From positions 1-64,000 of the forward strand of contig JAKSYS010000291.1 in the NCBI GenBank assembly GCA_022925895.1: 64,000 bases of DNA, in the 5' to 3' direction. Origin of the DNA: Fragilaria crotonensis (lineage: Eukaryota; Bacillariophyta; Fragilariophyceae; Fragilariales; Fragilariaceae). The notes beneath the pieces were generated by a model that worked only from the letters and a program-made list of their open reading frames with translations, was not told where the DNA came from and searched no databases. Below, in pieces: positions 1 to 12,631 of this stretch (position 1 is the first letter of the stretch; each line of letters begins with the position of its first letter). A program made the position numbers and the translations under genes.

Positions 1-2
1 TG

Positions 3-96
3 CCTCCCAATTGGTCGGACTTTTGGAATACGTGTACGGTAAAAACGAAAAAACCCGCCTCCCAATCGGTCGGACTTTTGGAATACATGTACGGTA
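3..96 (-). repeat. Duplicated Helitron 3'-terminal segment
   Basis: Two near-identical copies of a segment of about 38 bp containing GTCCGACC and ATTGGGAGG lie about 58 bp apart, separated by an A/C-rich spacer. The same segment forms the 3' end of the short Helitron at 43351-43690, so this is a repeated 3' end of the Helitron. Confidence 0.75.
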
Positions 97-257
97 TGGG
101 TTGTGCACGGTTGTGTGTAGTGGCAAGCGTGCTGCAAATGATGTGTTTACAACACAATTAGATGAGGAAAAAGTGACAAATTCATAGAAATTTGCTAATT
201 TAGATTGCCAAAATACACAGTATTGAAGTTGTTTACAAATCCTGTTGATGATACTGA

Positions 258-3200
258 GGCACAGTTTTGATATCAGGACCTCCTTATAAACAATGTTGTG
301 CAGAAGATGACCATCAGTAAATATGAAAAGATCATGTGGGTTCACGAACTCTTGAGAGACAACGTAAAGCTGGCCATGTGCAAATACACCTTGTGGCAAG
401 AAAATGCCAACTCTTCGCAATGTTTGACCTTGACTCTTGTTGATCGTCATTGCATATGCTGGTTGAACTGGAAACTGACGTCGTTTGAAGACAAATGGCA
501 GCTCATCTTGAGGTGATAGGAGAGCAATCCGTGGTATGTCCACAATTTCTGCAGTGGTAGGAATCAAACACTGGAGGACAGACTGTGAGATACGTGAACA
601 ATGAGAGGGTGCCATTGCTGAGTGTGCTTGATAGGTTTCGAACAGCATGACCAACATGCCTTTTTCAGAGTGAGGCAATGTGGTGGAAGGCCAGATAGCT
701 CCAAAGAGTTCAGGAATTCAGGAGGATAGAGGTATGTGCAGGATCATTAGGTTCCTCAGATATGATGTTGTCAATACTGAGAAACACATGTTCATCATGA
801 GGTAGCCTTGAGGTTACCATATCATTGATTCTTTGAACATCTTTGTTTTAGGACATAGAATAGCACGTTCAGACCAATAGGCTGGTTCATTGGAAGAAAA
901 ATCATCAAACACATGCTCAACCAGTTCGTTTGTATCCTGAGGCTGGAATATATAAGATGGTAGATTTATTGGGAAGGCTCCATATCCTCGCCGATCCTCA
1001 ACAGGAAAGATGCAAAATGGGAAAGTACTTCTTGGAACTCTGGGTTAGCATTTGTGTTCTGTAAGTCCATTCCATGTCGCATATTTTCAGAGAGTTGCAT
1101 TACATTCACAGATGATGTTTGCCAGACTTTGGATTGTAGGACAGTTGAATGCACAGTGGTAGCTCTTCCAGCATGGCGTAGTATGGGAAGCACTTGGCGA
1201 AGTCACCACCCATGACGACAACCAAGCCACCAAATGGAGCATCATTACGTTCAAGTAAATCACAAAGAGACTGTGAAAGAACATCAAGACCAACACCCTT
1301 AAGCATTGTGATCTCATCAATGATCAAAATCTTTGCAACCTTCATAACTTCTGCCTTCTCTTTTGATAGGTTGCACATGGATGTTTCATATAATTGAATT
1401 GGAAGCCCGGATATATAGTGCAGAGTACGGCCCAAAGGGGCAAAGTTTGAGGCAGCAATGCCTGATATGGCCGTTGCAAGGGCAACCTTCCCTTCACTGC
1501 GCACCTTGGCAAGGATCATCCTGAACAACTCCGTCTTACCTGAGCCTGCAGGTCCATCAACAAAATAAACATTTTCTGATTTTCAGTACCAGCATTGTTG
1601 TTCACAGAAGCAAGTACAGCATCAAAAATAGCACGCTGTTCAAGATTCAGGAGAGGGAGGCGATCCAGCTGCTGTTGAATATCAGTGTTGGATGATGACA
1701 GCTGCAATTCTAACAAATGGTTGACTGAATTGTTGTCCATGGCACTCCCATGCTCCTCAACCAGAAGTGTGCGGAGGGATGGTATCCATTCGAATACAGA
1801 ACGGCTGTGCATTATCCCCAGAAGGGCATCAAGTTTACGCAAGTCATAGAGTGACCTTGGGTCAGAGACATCACAGTTGAAGAGGATGATTGCAAAAAGT
1901 CTTCTGAGCCTTGCTGGGGAGAGTGTCTGTGTGGCTTCCTGCATGGCTCGATGCCACTCAGTATCATCATCTAGAAGACCCAATGTACGACAGGCATCTT
2001 GAAATGTTGGACAAAGTACATCATCAACGGTTCGTAGAGCTTCAAAGCTTGTTGCACCTTTCACTACAGTCAACATCCTTCGAGGAAGTATCTCTCACCA
2101 GAAGAAGGGGAAGCACTGTAGAGGCGAGACCAGTGGGAATGTCTGCCGGTGATTGGGCGTCGTACCCAGCACTTCTCGACACCAGCACTTTTCCATGTGT
2201 AGTGTTGTGGGATGTCATGATAAAGGAACTGGCGAGCATACTGATCATGCCGATTGAGGTCCAACCAGGCAGTCAATTGTGTACAGGGTGGTCCTCTTGC
2301 AAGCACTTGAGCAACATTTTCATTTTCCTCAAAAACCACTGATTGCTGATTGGGAAGATGGAACATTAGGCGCATCACATTGGGCTTCTCTGAATGTAGA
2401 CGAAGGCTGAAGAGGCGCCAGCATGCCTCTGATGCAGAGACATAACGTCCATCAAGATAGAGCTTGATCTCATCAACATCTTCCCCCATCTGGACTGCAG
2501 CACGGTCGTGTCCCTTGTATACATACTTGTAGAGGTACTTGACGGCCTGCACTGAATTGCACACCTCAACATTGATATGACAATCATACTTCTTGGTAAG
2601 ATGGCAATTATATGCACAACCCAGCGGTTGTCAACTCAGCTCCTCGAACAGTTACAGTCCTTCCATCATCACGTGATGATAGGGAATCCATCATCATTGA
2701 GTGTTGTCTCATCTTGAAAGGGCCGGGATACTTGTCCTTGCATTCACCTGCTGGCTTTGTAGAACTATTACAACACTTCAAATTTTTCCATCGATTGGGA
2801 AACTTTGGTGCCACAGGGCCATGCAACATACACCTCTTCACAGTTGCAAAAGTTCAGGATCTATCAATGCATCTGGGATCTCAGCTGAAACAATATGGTC
2901 AATGTCAGATTCTGTGCGCGGTTTGTCATTCTCTGCCAAAATGACCAGTACATGTGCATGTGGCAATCCTCGCTTCTGAAATTCGATGGTGTAGATAGCA
3001 GCCACAACCCTTCCAAGCACTTGCCGCTTCTGGAGGTCAAACATCATCTCTGTAAATTTGAGATGGAACACTCGTGCCACCAAATCTGGTCTGTCATTTA
3101 CAGTTTGGCCAGGAAGAAGGTTTTCAACAACTTCTGGCCACTGCGGATTGGTTGTCATTGTAATAAAGAGGTCTGGCTTGCCCATTCGGCGCAATTGCCA

Positions 3201-5108
3201 ATGCATCCTGGCAAAGCTGGTGCATGTTTCTTGCACTTCAATGTGAGATGAAGGCAGAATGATTCGTCGCCCCAGCTGTCAGTGTTTGTCACATCCTCAC
3301 CAGCAACAGCATCTGCAATGCCTTGATAAAGTTCAGCACGCAATCTTGGTTGATTAAGACGGATGAAATTAAGACGGCCTTGTTCCACTTGGGCATAGCA
3401 GTCCACAATGTATTGGTGAAACAGCTTCCTGCAAAGTGAAGGTGATTGGAGAACTGAGCAGCAGGTCGTACAAAAGCCGAAATGCAGCATGCATGAGGCA
3501 AGTTAATCTTGTCAAATGTGGAGTCGTAGCATTTGGACCAGTTTGCATCATGCCAGGATGCCAGCCTCTTGGGAGCCTGTTGGAAAAAGGAGTACATATG
3601 CCAGTGGAGAATAGTGGGATGGAGCTCTGAGATTGACTGAATTGCTCCAGCACGAAGCAATACTCGAATATCACGGTTACCTGAACCTTCGTCAGGAAGA
3701 ATCACAGCTACCTCACTGGAACTTGGTGCATTGTACCGTCTGTTGTCCAATTCAGGTTGATCCAGGATATGCATTGCAACATTGTGGCCAGGCAATTCAA
3801 CATCATGATTACCATCAGTATTACTGGCCAAGGTTTCCTCATCAAGAGCTTGCTTGAATAATCCATACAGCCGGTTTGATTCTGAATCATTTGCTGCAAT
3901 AAAACCAAAGTATTCCTGTCCAAGGTATTCAAATGATGTAAGCGATTGTCCACCTCATGGTTAGTGTCATAGAAATAGAGTTGTGCAAAAGCAGGATGCT
4001 GTCCAGGTTCTGGGAGCAATGATCCTAACCGGTGGTACATTGAGCCATGAATCGAAAAGTATAAATTCCACAACTCCTATCAATCAAAGCATCATCCACA
4101 TTAGCGCCTATTGAGGCAAAACTCAAGGCAGAGTTGTAGGCACGGATGTGTGGCATGAACAATTCATGTGCATGAAAAAGATCCATCAACACATTTGGTG
4201 TGGGATCGAGAGGAGGATACCTTGCCCTTGGCACAGCAAGATGAAAAGTAGCCCCTTTCAGACCTTGATTCATTTGGAAAATGCAGTGCAGAGCAGCCCT
4301 GACATTCAACTGTGCATGGGCCAAGGACATGACGTGCTGGAGCAGGAGCAGATGAATAGGCTGCGCCATTGGTGCGTTGGCAACTTTGGCGTGTTTGTCT
4401 CATGTGCTCTTGGTGCTGAGTGGTGATGGCAGCCATCTGTGTGGCAGCAACAGGGTCACCTTCTTGAGATCTCTGGAGGCGCTCCAGGCGTGTTTGTCTC
4501 ATCTGCTCTTGGTTCCTAGTGGTGATGGCAGCCATCTGTGTGGCAGCTACAGGGTCACCTTCTTGAGATCTCTGGAGGCGCTCCAGGCGTGTTTGTCTCA
4601 TGTGCTCTTGGTGCTGAGTGGTGATGGCAGCCATCTGTGTGGCAGCAACAGGGTCACCTTCTTGAGATCTCTGGAGGCGCTCCAGGCGTGTTTGTCTCAT
4701 CTGCTCTTGGTGCTGAGTGGTGATGGCAGCCATCTGTGTGGCAGCAACAGGGTCACCTTCTTGAGATCTCTGGAGGCGCTCCAGACGTGTTTGTCTCATG
4801 TTCTCTTGGTGCTGAGTGGTGATGGCAGCCATCTGTGTGACAGCAACAGGGTCACCTTCTTGAGATCTCTGGAGGCGCTCCAGGCGTGTTTGTCTCTTCT
4901 GCTCACGGTTCCTGGTGGTGATGGTGGCCATCTGTGTGACAGCAACAGGGTCACCTTCTTGAGATCTCTGGAGGTGCTCCAGGCGTGTTTGTCTCTTCTG
5001 CTCACGGTTCCTGGTGGTGATGGCGGCCATCTGTGTGGCAGCTACAGGGTCACCACCTTCTTCTTGGGACAGGTTGCGAAAGTTTGGCACGCCTTTTCCT
5101 TGCTGCAA
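258..5108 (-). pseudogene. Helitron Rep/PIF1 helicase polyprotein, frame-broken
   Basis: The polyprotein would nick and join single strands and unwind DNA during rolling-circle transposition. In order on the minus strand: a 33-residue repeat domain (5085-4392), a Cys-rich segment reading CTVECQGCSALHF near 4300, the Helitron-like N domain (about 4.1-3.3 kb), and the HUH nuclease with GLPHAHVLVIL near 2.95 kb. The Tyr-rich motif YLYKYVYKGHD follows near 2.53 kb. The helicase has Walker A GPAGSGKTELF near 1.55 kb, Walker B LIIDEIT near 1.3 kb, MTINKSQGQT near 0.44 kb and a NIVYKEVL ending near 0.28 kb. The pieces lie in different frames, with changes for example near 4.2, 3.7, 2.07 and 1.57 kb. 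Family identity is clear; function is doubtful. Confidence 0.88.
4392..5084 (-). repeat. Seven 99-bp tandem repeats (33 aa each)
   Basis: Seven in-frame copies of a 99-bp unit encode a charged repeat containing QTRLERLQRSQEGDPVAATQ in the N-terminal part of the Helitron protein. The unit starts recur exactly every 99 bp, for example at 4392 and 4491 on the plus strand. Copies differ by few bases, so the array is young or homogenised. The opposite strand is also open across the array, which is a by-product of the repeat. Confidence 0.9.
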
Positions 5109-5693
5109 TGGCAGCTGGCTTTGTTGATAGTGAATGTTTACTTGGGTGTGACATAATGGTTATATGCTGATTGGAAAGAATTGGAAGCAAGGAATTATGT
5201 GCGGTACAATTACTGTAGGTGTATGAGGTACTGGAGTCTACAGTACAGCGTACAGTACCATACTGTACAGTACTCGGAGTACATCTTATAGTGAGTGAGT
5301 GTATGAGGTACTGGAGTACAATGTAGAGTCGTAACAGGGACTACAGTACAGCCAGCGTACAGTACTGTGCAATGACCACCAATAATACAACTTCACGACG
5401 CAACCCGCCGTTAATTAAGCGTTATTTTTCAAAAAACCAAACACCCACCGTTAATAAAACGTTATTTGAGTAAGGGATGGCTTTTGTATTCAAAATTTTG
5501 CGTTCATGGGGCCAAGCACCAATACTGGCGAAGCTTCTTGGTTACTGTTACTTTCAGTACTCAACCCTGGCGAAGCTCCGTAGTGAAAAAATTCAGACAG
5601 TATTCATTTGATCCAGTACCCCAGAGTGGTCATACTCCGTAGACGGACGCACGCACGCACACACGCACACAATTAATTTATAATATAGTAGGA

Positions 5694-6530
5694 TAAGTCA
5701 CAGTATTCGCATATAGAATTTCTTGGATTACAGTACTGTTCCGTACAACTCATATCACATGGTACAAGGTACAAGTACTGTAGTAGAGTGTCCGAGGTCC
5801 GAGTTTTACATGTACTGTCTACTTCAGTACAGTCGTCTTGATACTGTGCATACTCCAGTATGCAACCTGCAACTACTGCGACCTGCTTCTCGGTATGCAA
5901 TACTTGCACTCCAAGAATTGAGAACTCGTACTAAAGTAGTGGTCACTTGTATTGTACTACTACTTAGTCGGAGCGAGTGATTGGTATTTTTCGCCACGTG
6001 TAATTACATAGGGAGAGATGCATTCATAACGGTTTTGCACCAGGCAACGCTCTGCTGATACGGTTCACCCAGCACACCAGTCCACAGTATTTGTTCAATG
6101 TAGTACTCGGTACCTGTACCAGGTACTGTTGATCCAGTACTACCGGTAGTGTTATTGATGAATTTGGGATGTATCAAATAACGTATATAAAAAATTAGAG
6201 AAGGTATGATAGTATGCATATGTCATAGGTACAAGTACCGTACAATGCACACGGGACAAGTTGGTACTTGGGGTACGTGGTAAAGTAGACGTGGAACAGC
6301 AGTTCTTCGGTAGAGAGCTTCCATCTGACCCGAACAATGCGTCACGTGCGTGGCTGGTGGGAACAGTTCAGAATTGTGGTGAGTGAGCCAATCAGGTCGC
6401 ACCGCAGCGACTGCTGTGAGCAGTGTTCAGTGAGTGGAAGGAACATAATTTTCAACTGTGTGATTCCTTGGAGATCTGTCAGGAGGTTGTGTGGTATTGT
6501 ACCAGGTACCGTATACTACTATTGAGTAGA
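5694..6530. other. Intergenic, GTAC-rich, no gene seen
   Basis: No convincing coding sequence. The stretch is crowded with short GTAC-containing words such as CAGTACTG and GGTACC and lies upstream of the presequence protease gene. Confidence 0.6.
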
Positions 6531-6537
6531 TATAAAA
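6531..6537 (+). promoter_or_regulatory. Possible TATA box
   Basis: TATAAAA sits about 500 bp before the protease start. About 60 bp downstream, CAG followed by GTAAGG could be a first-intron donor. This is inference from position only. Confidence 0.35.
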
Positions 6538-6632
6538 AGCGTCACATTTTCGGGATTCGTTGTGCTACCGCGCCGATGATCTCAACAAACCACAGGTAAG
6601 GCAAGCGCACATGTGAACGAAAGATCTAGCTT

Positions 6633-6920
6633 GTGCCACAACGGATGGAGTGGATGAGACACCGACGGAGACTACAGTGGAAACGACAACCTCCGATCCA
6701 AGAAAAAGACGCGTCCACAAAAATGAGGTTGACTGTGATCGAGGACGTGTCAGCAATTACCGATATCGATACCGATACCATTAACTCAGGCTCGTCGTTC
6801 ACTAAATATCCAAACAGAGGGAATCGAATCGCGACATTAGCTTGTGCGATTTCTGTCCTCTTCCTTGTCAGCATTGCCGTTCCGTCATCTATTTTTTCTA
6901 TCAATATATTTTCTCATGAG
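6633..6920 (+). CDS. Possible membrane-anchored exon, unrecognised
   Basis: An open frame ends at a good splice donor (GAG followed by GTATGT at about 6920). It encodes a polar N-terminal part and one hydrophobic segment near its end (ATLACAISVLFLVSIAVPSS). It may be a 5' exon of the downstream protease gene or a fragment of a separate small membrane protein. An alternative frame in the first 100 bp is Thr-rich and also open. I do not recognise the product. Confidence 0.3.
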
Positions 6921-7037
6921 GTATGTTTTCCTTGTTCTCTACCTACCAATTCTATGATTGGACACTTCGTCGCCGAATTCATTATTTCAATGCCATGATG
7001 TTGGTGTTACCTTTCGGTTCAAAGACTCGCTGTAAGC

Positions 7038-10000
7038 ATGGCATGGCTGTTTCTTGCGACAACCGGTGGAGGTCGGGTCGCAGCGTTTGCCACATCCACC
7101 TTTCGCCCATTTTCATCTCAAGCATTTGTCAAAGTCTGCAGCGTCGACCATAGTGAGAGCATCGACGTTGGCAACTCCTCCACAGATTTAATCAAGTCCC
7201 TGGATGTGACATCCTGCATATGAAGTGCTTCAGAAAGATGTCGTTGCCGAGTATGGAGCCTTCTGCACTCTCTATCGCCATAAACAATCAGGTGCTGAAC
7301 TTTTGTCGGTTGCCAGTGACGATGATAACAAAGTATTTGGCATCACGTTTCGCACTCCACCAAGTGATTCGACTGGTGTACCTCATATTCTGGAACATTC
7401 CGTGCTCTGTGGAAGTCGCAAATACACTACCAAGGATCCATTTGTGCAGTTGCTGCAAGGGTCTTTGCAAACCTTTTTGAATGCATTCACATACCCTGAT
7501 CGCACGTGTTACGTGGTTGCATCTCAGAATGAGAAGGACTTCTACAATCTCATCAATGTTTACACCGACGCGGTCTTCTTTCTCGCGCTACTCAAGATCC
7601 TATGGTGCATGCACAAGAAGGTTGGCACTTGGAACTCGAGTCGAAGGATGATCCTCTCGTCTACAAGGGTGTGGTGTACAACGAAATGAAAGGAGTGTAT
7701 TCTAGTTCCGATTCTCTTATGAATCGAGAATCCCAGCGAAGCATCTTTCCCGATAACACCTATGGCGTGGACAGCGGTGGTGATCCAGCCGTCATCCCTG
7801 AACTCAGTTTTGAGCAGTTTGCCGATTTCCATGCCAAATCTACCACCCATCCAACGCCCGTATTTACTTCGCTGGGGACGATGACGTACGCACGCGTTTG
7901 GAGTTGATGGATTCCTACCTCAAAGATTTCTCGCCGTCGCCAGAAAGTAAACCTGCGAGTGTGATCGAATTTCAAAGAAAACGTTTAAGGAGCCCGTCAG
8001 ACAGCGTCACTCGTATCCCGCTGGCGCGGACCAGGAAGAAACGCACTATCTGACAGTCAATTGGTTGCTCAATGACGAACCAATGACGTCCGAGCAAGAG
8101 TTGACTCTTAACATTTTGGATCATTTGCTGATGGGCACCACGTCGTCCATTTTGAGGAAGACGCTAATGGAAAGCGGGCTTGGTGCGGCCGTCACTGGTG
8201 GTGGATTGAGCGATGAGTTATTGCAAGCGACTTTTTCAGTCGGTCTCAAGGGTATCCAACCTGAAAATGTGCCTAAAGTGGAACAATTGATTTACGAGAC
8301 TCTAGAGAAGGCGGCCGAAGAAGGGTTCACTGATAATGCCATTGCCTCATCGATGAATACCATTGAATTTTCGGTACGTAGATGATTTTGTTTTGCTTCG
8401 CCTCTGTGGGCTTTTCATTCTCCTAACAACACACTCTTCTCTTATCAGATGCGTGAATTTAATACAGGATCCTTTCCCCGTCTCCTTTCCTTCATGTTGG
8501 GATCGATGTCCAAATGGATCTACGACGAATCTCCCACGGAAGGACTCAAGTTCGAAGAACCTCGCCGCTCTGAAGGCGAAGATCGATGAATCTGGATCTA
8601 AAGTCTTCCAAGATTTGATTCGTGACTTGCTAGTCAAGAACACTCACCGCACGACTATCGAAATGGTGCCTTCCAAAACTATGGAAGCCGAACTATTGAA
8701 GGACGAACAGGATCGCTTGGCTATCAAGGCTAGCATGTCGGATGAGCAATTGGAGGACGTCATTGCTAAAACTATCGAGCTCAAGAAGATTCAAGCCGCC
8801 GAGGATCCTCCGGAAGCACGTGCGACCATTCCTAGCTTGCAGTTGAGTGATCTTAGGAGAGAGGTTCCGGAGTATCCAATTGCCGTTTCCGAGAATGAGT
8901 CCAATTCAGGTGTGACCGTTGTTCGCCATGAAATGGGATCTACTTCAGGAATCGCTTACGCTGCCCTAGGACTTGATATTTCCATGTTGCCATTGGAGGA
9001 CATTCCTCTTCTTCCGCTCCTTACTCGCATCATGATGGAAACCGGAGCAGGTGACTATGACTCAGTGGCCTTGTCGCAGCGCATTGGAATTTACACTGGT
9101 GGGATTGGAGTCGACATCTTAGACACCCCTGTCAAACGCACTGGAGTTGCGGGGAACATCATCACTGACTGCGAAGCTATGGTTACGAAACTTGTCATTA
9201 AAGGCAAAGCCACGAGCGAGAACATGGACGAGCTTTTCGCGCTCTTCAAGTTGATCCTCACTGATGCGAAACTCGACAGTCAGAGCAAGGTGGTGGAGAT
9301 GCTCAAGGAAAAGAAAGCGCGCATGGAGTCAAGCATTCAAGGCAGCGGCCACTCGTACGCCTTGGGTCGTATGCGCGCCCGATACACGGCGGCGGGGTAC
9401 ATTGATGAGAAAATGGGTGGAATCTCCCATTTGACCGTCGTTAAGGAACTTTTGGATCAGGCTGAGAATGATTGGCCAACTCTCCTAGCAAGGCTACAAA
9501 AAATTCGCAGCAGCATCTTGGAACACCCTGCAGTCCGTGATGGCATGTTCCTAGATATCACAGGAGACGCCGCTGTCTTGAAGAATGTGGAACTGTCAAT
9601 CGAAGCATTCATAAACGAATTGCCCGGATCCAATAACGGCCAAAAACTCCCTGACTTTTACGGCCAGAACCATCCGTGGGTAGAGGAGGCAAAGAAGGAA
9701 ATGGCGGAGCGGGCACCTCTTGCCGATGAAGGGTTTGTCGTTCCCACCCAAGTGTCGTATGTGGGCAAGGAGGACGCATCTATGACAACGGCGAAGCCTT
9801 GTCGGGATCAGCCACGGTTGTGTCAAGATTCTTGCGCACGGGTTACTTGTGGGACCACGTCCGTGTCATGGGTGGCGCGTACGGTGGCATGTGCACATTT
9901 GCTCAAGGATCCGGATTTTTCGGTTTTCTGAGCTACCGCGATCCCAATTTGGCCAAGACTTTGGATATCTACGACGCTGCGGCTGATGCACTCATGGCAG

Positions 10001-10314
10001 CTGCGGATGAGCTCGAGCAGGATCCGCAAGCGCTCGCTACTGCCATAATCGGTACCATTGGCGACATGGATGGCGCACTCAGCGCCGACCAAAAGGGATG
10101 GACAGCGTTCACCAGATGGATGACGCGTGAGACCGCGGAAGATCGTCAGCGTTTCCGTGATGAGGTCCTGAATACCAAGGCTTCTGATTTCAGAGATTTT
10201 GCTGAGCGTCTCCGTAACATGAAGAACCCATCTGTGGCTGTAGTAAGTTCCAAGGCCGCTTTCGAAGCCGCTGCCAAAGACGGCAAGGTGTTGACTTTGA
10301 TGGATGTTGTGTGA
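7038..10314 (+). CDS. Presequence protease, M16C zinc metallopeptidase
   Basis: This PreP-type pitrilysin degrades cleaved targeting peptides inside mitochondria or plastids. The inverted zinc motif HILEH lies near 7385 and the distal Glu in VVYNEMKG near 7680. The C-terminal half carries the conserved GGAYGG near 9870, with the nearby Arg and Tyr expected for substrate binding. The chosen start at 7038 gives a basic, organelle-type presequence (LFLATTGGGRVAAFATSTFRPF), but upstream exons are possible. An intron lies at about 8381-8448. The frame shifts by one base near 7205, 7570, 7850, 7978 and 9765. Four of these look like single-base losses inside conserved segments, which suggests assembly errors rather than decay. 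Total length fits the family (about 1,000 residues). Confidence 0.92.
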
Positions 10315-11220
10315 GCAACAGCAGCATAGAATAAGTGTACTGGATAGAGTTACCGGAAATCGTCGTCCCTTTGTTAGTGCCTCCTGCTTTTAGTAGCTAG
10401 AAGCTAGATCCCATGTGAAATAGTGGCAGCCTAAATCGATTCCTCCTTTCCTGTTAGCTAGCCCTGATGTATGTTGTTCGAATTCCTTGAAAGCACCCAA
10501 TGCTTTGTGTCACATTTCTTTACAAACGGAAGTGGGTTCCCTTCATGGACGATTTCAGAAACGCATACTGTATACGTTCCTGTACGTACCGCACTGTCGC
10601 GTGGAGATTGTATGTAGCTCCTACACATGTATGCATGGTATAGGTCGATTAGAAGTAGGGATTCCATAAGAATGCAGTTAAATGACGTCAATCATGACGT
10701 CACTGTATTAGGCCTTCACGTTCTCCCTACGGTCATACAGTACTCCAGTAAGACAGTAGAGCATGCTCATCGGTATCCCTTGACGTCATTTCACTGCATT
10801 CGGATCGGATCCATGCAAAATGCGACTTCTGCAAATACGATTGAAGGAAGTGTGTACTGTACCACGTCACCACGTCATTCAACGTCTCCTTTACGCAATT
10901 GAAATCAATATTTCGATTTCATGTGTGCTACTTTCTCTTAATGTTTTCCGTGTATCATATGTGATATGACGAATACTCGTTCATTATAATACAATTCCGA
11001 CGCTTCCCCAGAGTTCGCTGAACATATCGGTACGCTTGTACGAGGGATGTACACGCAGGCCTCGCATTTCCGACACACAAACGGCTCATCTGTTTTGCTG
11101 TTGCTCGTGTCCCGTGTGTGCCCATGTGTTTTCGCCAGAAACAGATTTATTTTATGTCCCGAGTCGTTGATCGAATCGTTCCGTGCAGGTTTCAATTATA
11201 TTTTTTAACACCATAATTGC
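10315..11220. other. Intergenic, no gene seen
   Basis: This is the protease 3' flank and the region upstream of the Sec14-like gene. Several TGACGTCA-like words occur between 10680 and 10880 (for example AATGACGTCAATCATGACGT), resembling bZIP binding sites. No supported coding sequence. Confidence 0.5.
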
Positions 11221-11370
11221 ATGGCCAAGCGCATGCATACAAACATAAAAAAGACAATGTGCCTCCAACCTCTTCCTGCGCCCGGCTGCGAAAGCTCACG
11301 ACGAAAGACAAAGAAGGATGGTGTAGAGTATCGGCTTAGGGCAAAAGTCCGAGTTCTCTGTAACTCGACC

Positions 11371-12264
11371 ATGCTGGAGCAGAAACAAACTGACCCTATG
11401 CCTTGCAACAGTGATCCTTCAGGCACTTCTGCTTCAATCGAGGACACATGGGAGAATGTTTCCTTCTTTATTCAATATTGGAATCTCTCGGATCAAGAGG
11501 CTGTCAACTTACTAGAAGTCCGAGATCGCTTGTCGGACATTCAACATCCGTTCAATCGACCTGGTCCCGTGGTGCGATTCATGCGCGCAAGGGAGTTTCA
11601 TGTTGATCGAAGTGAAAGTGTGTTTCGGGAGGCAGTGGCATGGAGGTCTCAAAATGGCGTGGACAGTATTCTGAAGGATTGGAATCCTCCGCAGGAGATT
11701 TTGGATAGTTATCCGGGAGCCATTATCAAGGGCACTGACCACTGTGGTGATCCAATTTTTGTTTCACGAACGGGAGTGACGGACCTCTATGGGATGGTGG
11801 AAAAGTTCGGTGAAGAGGCAATGATTCGATATGAAATCTACAGACGTGAGGCTGCCATGGAAGGCGCTTGGGTTCAAGAATGGGAGAGGGCTGCAGGTCG
11901 ACCCATTCGCCACACAGTGGTCATTGAAGACCTTAAAGGTCTCAATATGCGCCATTTGGCGAAAAAGGTGACCAAATTCTACGGCCAGGTTTGCGATATT
12001 GATAGCAAATATTATCCCGAGACGAACAAAAAGATTGTTATTATTCGAGCGCCAACCGTCTTCCGACTCGTTTGGAGTGTCGTGAAGCACTTCTTTGATC
12101 CACGCGTGGTCAGCAAAATGGAATTTTGCGGGGAGAATTATCATGATGTTCTCGGGAAGTACATGGATCTCCATGTGTTGCCCCCTTGCATTTTTCCGGA
12201 AGGCAAGGGCGAAGCAGTGGAGGGTTTGCCGTCACGTTTCGAAGGTGGAATTGTGGCCTCCTAG
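11371..12264 (+). CDS. Sec14-like CRAL-TRIO lipid-binding protein
   Basis: Proteins of this family carry phosphatidylinositol or other hydrophobic ligands between membranes. The frame opens at 11221, but the Met at 11371 is the more likely start because the preceding 50 residues are basic and low in complexity. Numbered from the 11221 Met, the CRAL-TRIO N-terminal helices are at about 110-145 (VVRFMRAREFHVDRSESVF) and the lipid-binding domain at about 160-330. The latter includes HTVVIEDLKGLNMRHL, the PETNKKIVIIRAP strand and the VVSKMEF segment. The gene is uninterrupted, with no intron seen. Ligand and membrane cannot be read from the sequence. Confidence 0.9.
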   Translation: MLEQKQTDPMPCNSDPSGTSASIEDTWENVSFFIQYWNLSDQEAVNLLEVRDRLSDIQHPFNRPGPVVRFMRAREFHVDRSESVFREAVAWRSQNGVDSILKDWNPPQEILDSYPGAIIKGTDHCGDPIFVSRTGVTDLYGMVEKFGEEAMIRYEIYRREAAMEGAWVQEWERAAGRPIRHTVVIEDLKGLNMRHLAKKVTKFYGQVCDIDSKYYPETNKKIVIIRAPTVFRLVWSVVKHFFDPRVVSKMEFCGENYHDVLGKYMDLHVLPPCIFPEGKGEAVEGLPSRFEGGIVAS

Positions 12265-12631
12265 TTCAAGGAGCACTGTATCGCAGCTTATGTTAACAGT
12301 TAAGATTTGCACTTGTACAGTCCATTGTTGTGCGCTGGAATTTATTTCGGGTGGATTAGAGATCATGAATTCACGATGTGTCGGATCTCGTTGTTGAGCT
12401 TAATGAGAGTAACCAGCATGCTTTTTTCGCTTGTGTGACGATGACGGCCGTTAGGAAGCGAACCTCAACAGACAGCAGCGGCAGGTCGTGACCGTAATCC
12501 GGGAATGGATTTTTTATTCGAATGATTCAAATTCTCTTTTTCATCGCGATTTCCTGTCCTCTACGACAACTTTGTTGTCATACCGGTTTGTCATTTAATG
12601 CTTCGCAATTGAGAGGATAGAATATATCGGA
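12265..12631. other. Intergenic spacer
   Basis: A short gap between two plus-strand genes. No feature recognised. Confidence 0.5.

Larger units (their letters stand above)
1..5693 (-). mobile_element. Helitron, autonomous type, decayed
   Basis: This rolling-circle DNA transposon reads on the minus strand. Its 5' terminus lies at 5693, where the minus strand begins TCCTACTATATTATAAATTA after an A, matching the Helitron rule of a TC start inserted between A and T. The coding block (about 5108 down to 258) encodes an HUH Rep nuclease followed by a PIF1-type helicase. The 3' end is at or just left of base 1: the last 60 bp match the end of the complete 340-bp relative at 43351-43690, which runs about ten more bases to CTAG. 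The reading frame changes at least six times, so the copy is probably inactive, though some changes could be assembly indels. Confidence 0.9.

Noticed and set aside
4377-5156. 259-codon plus-strand frame with repeats
   Set aside because: It is the antisense of the 99-bp Helitron repeats. Period divisible by three keeps several frames open.
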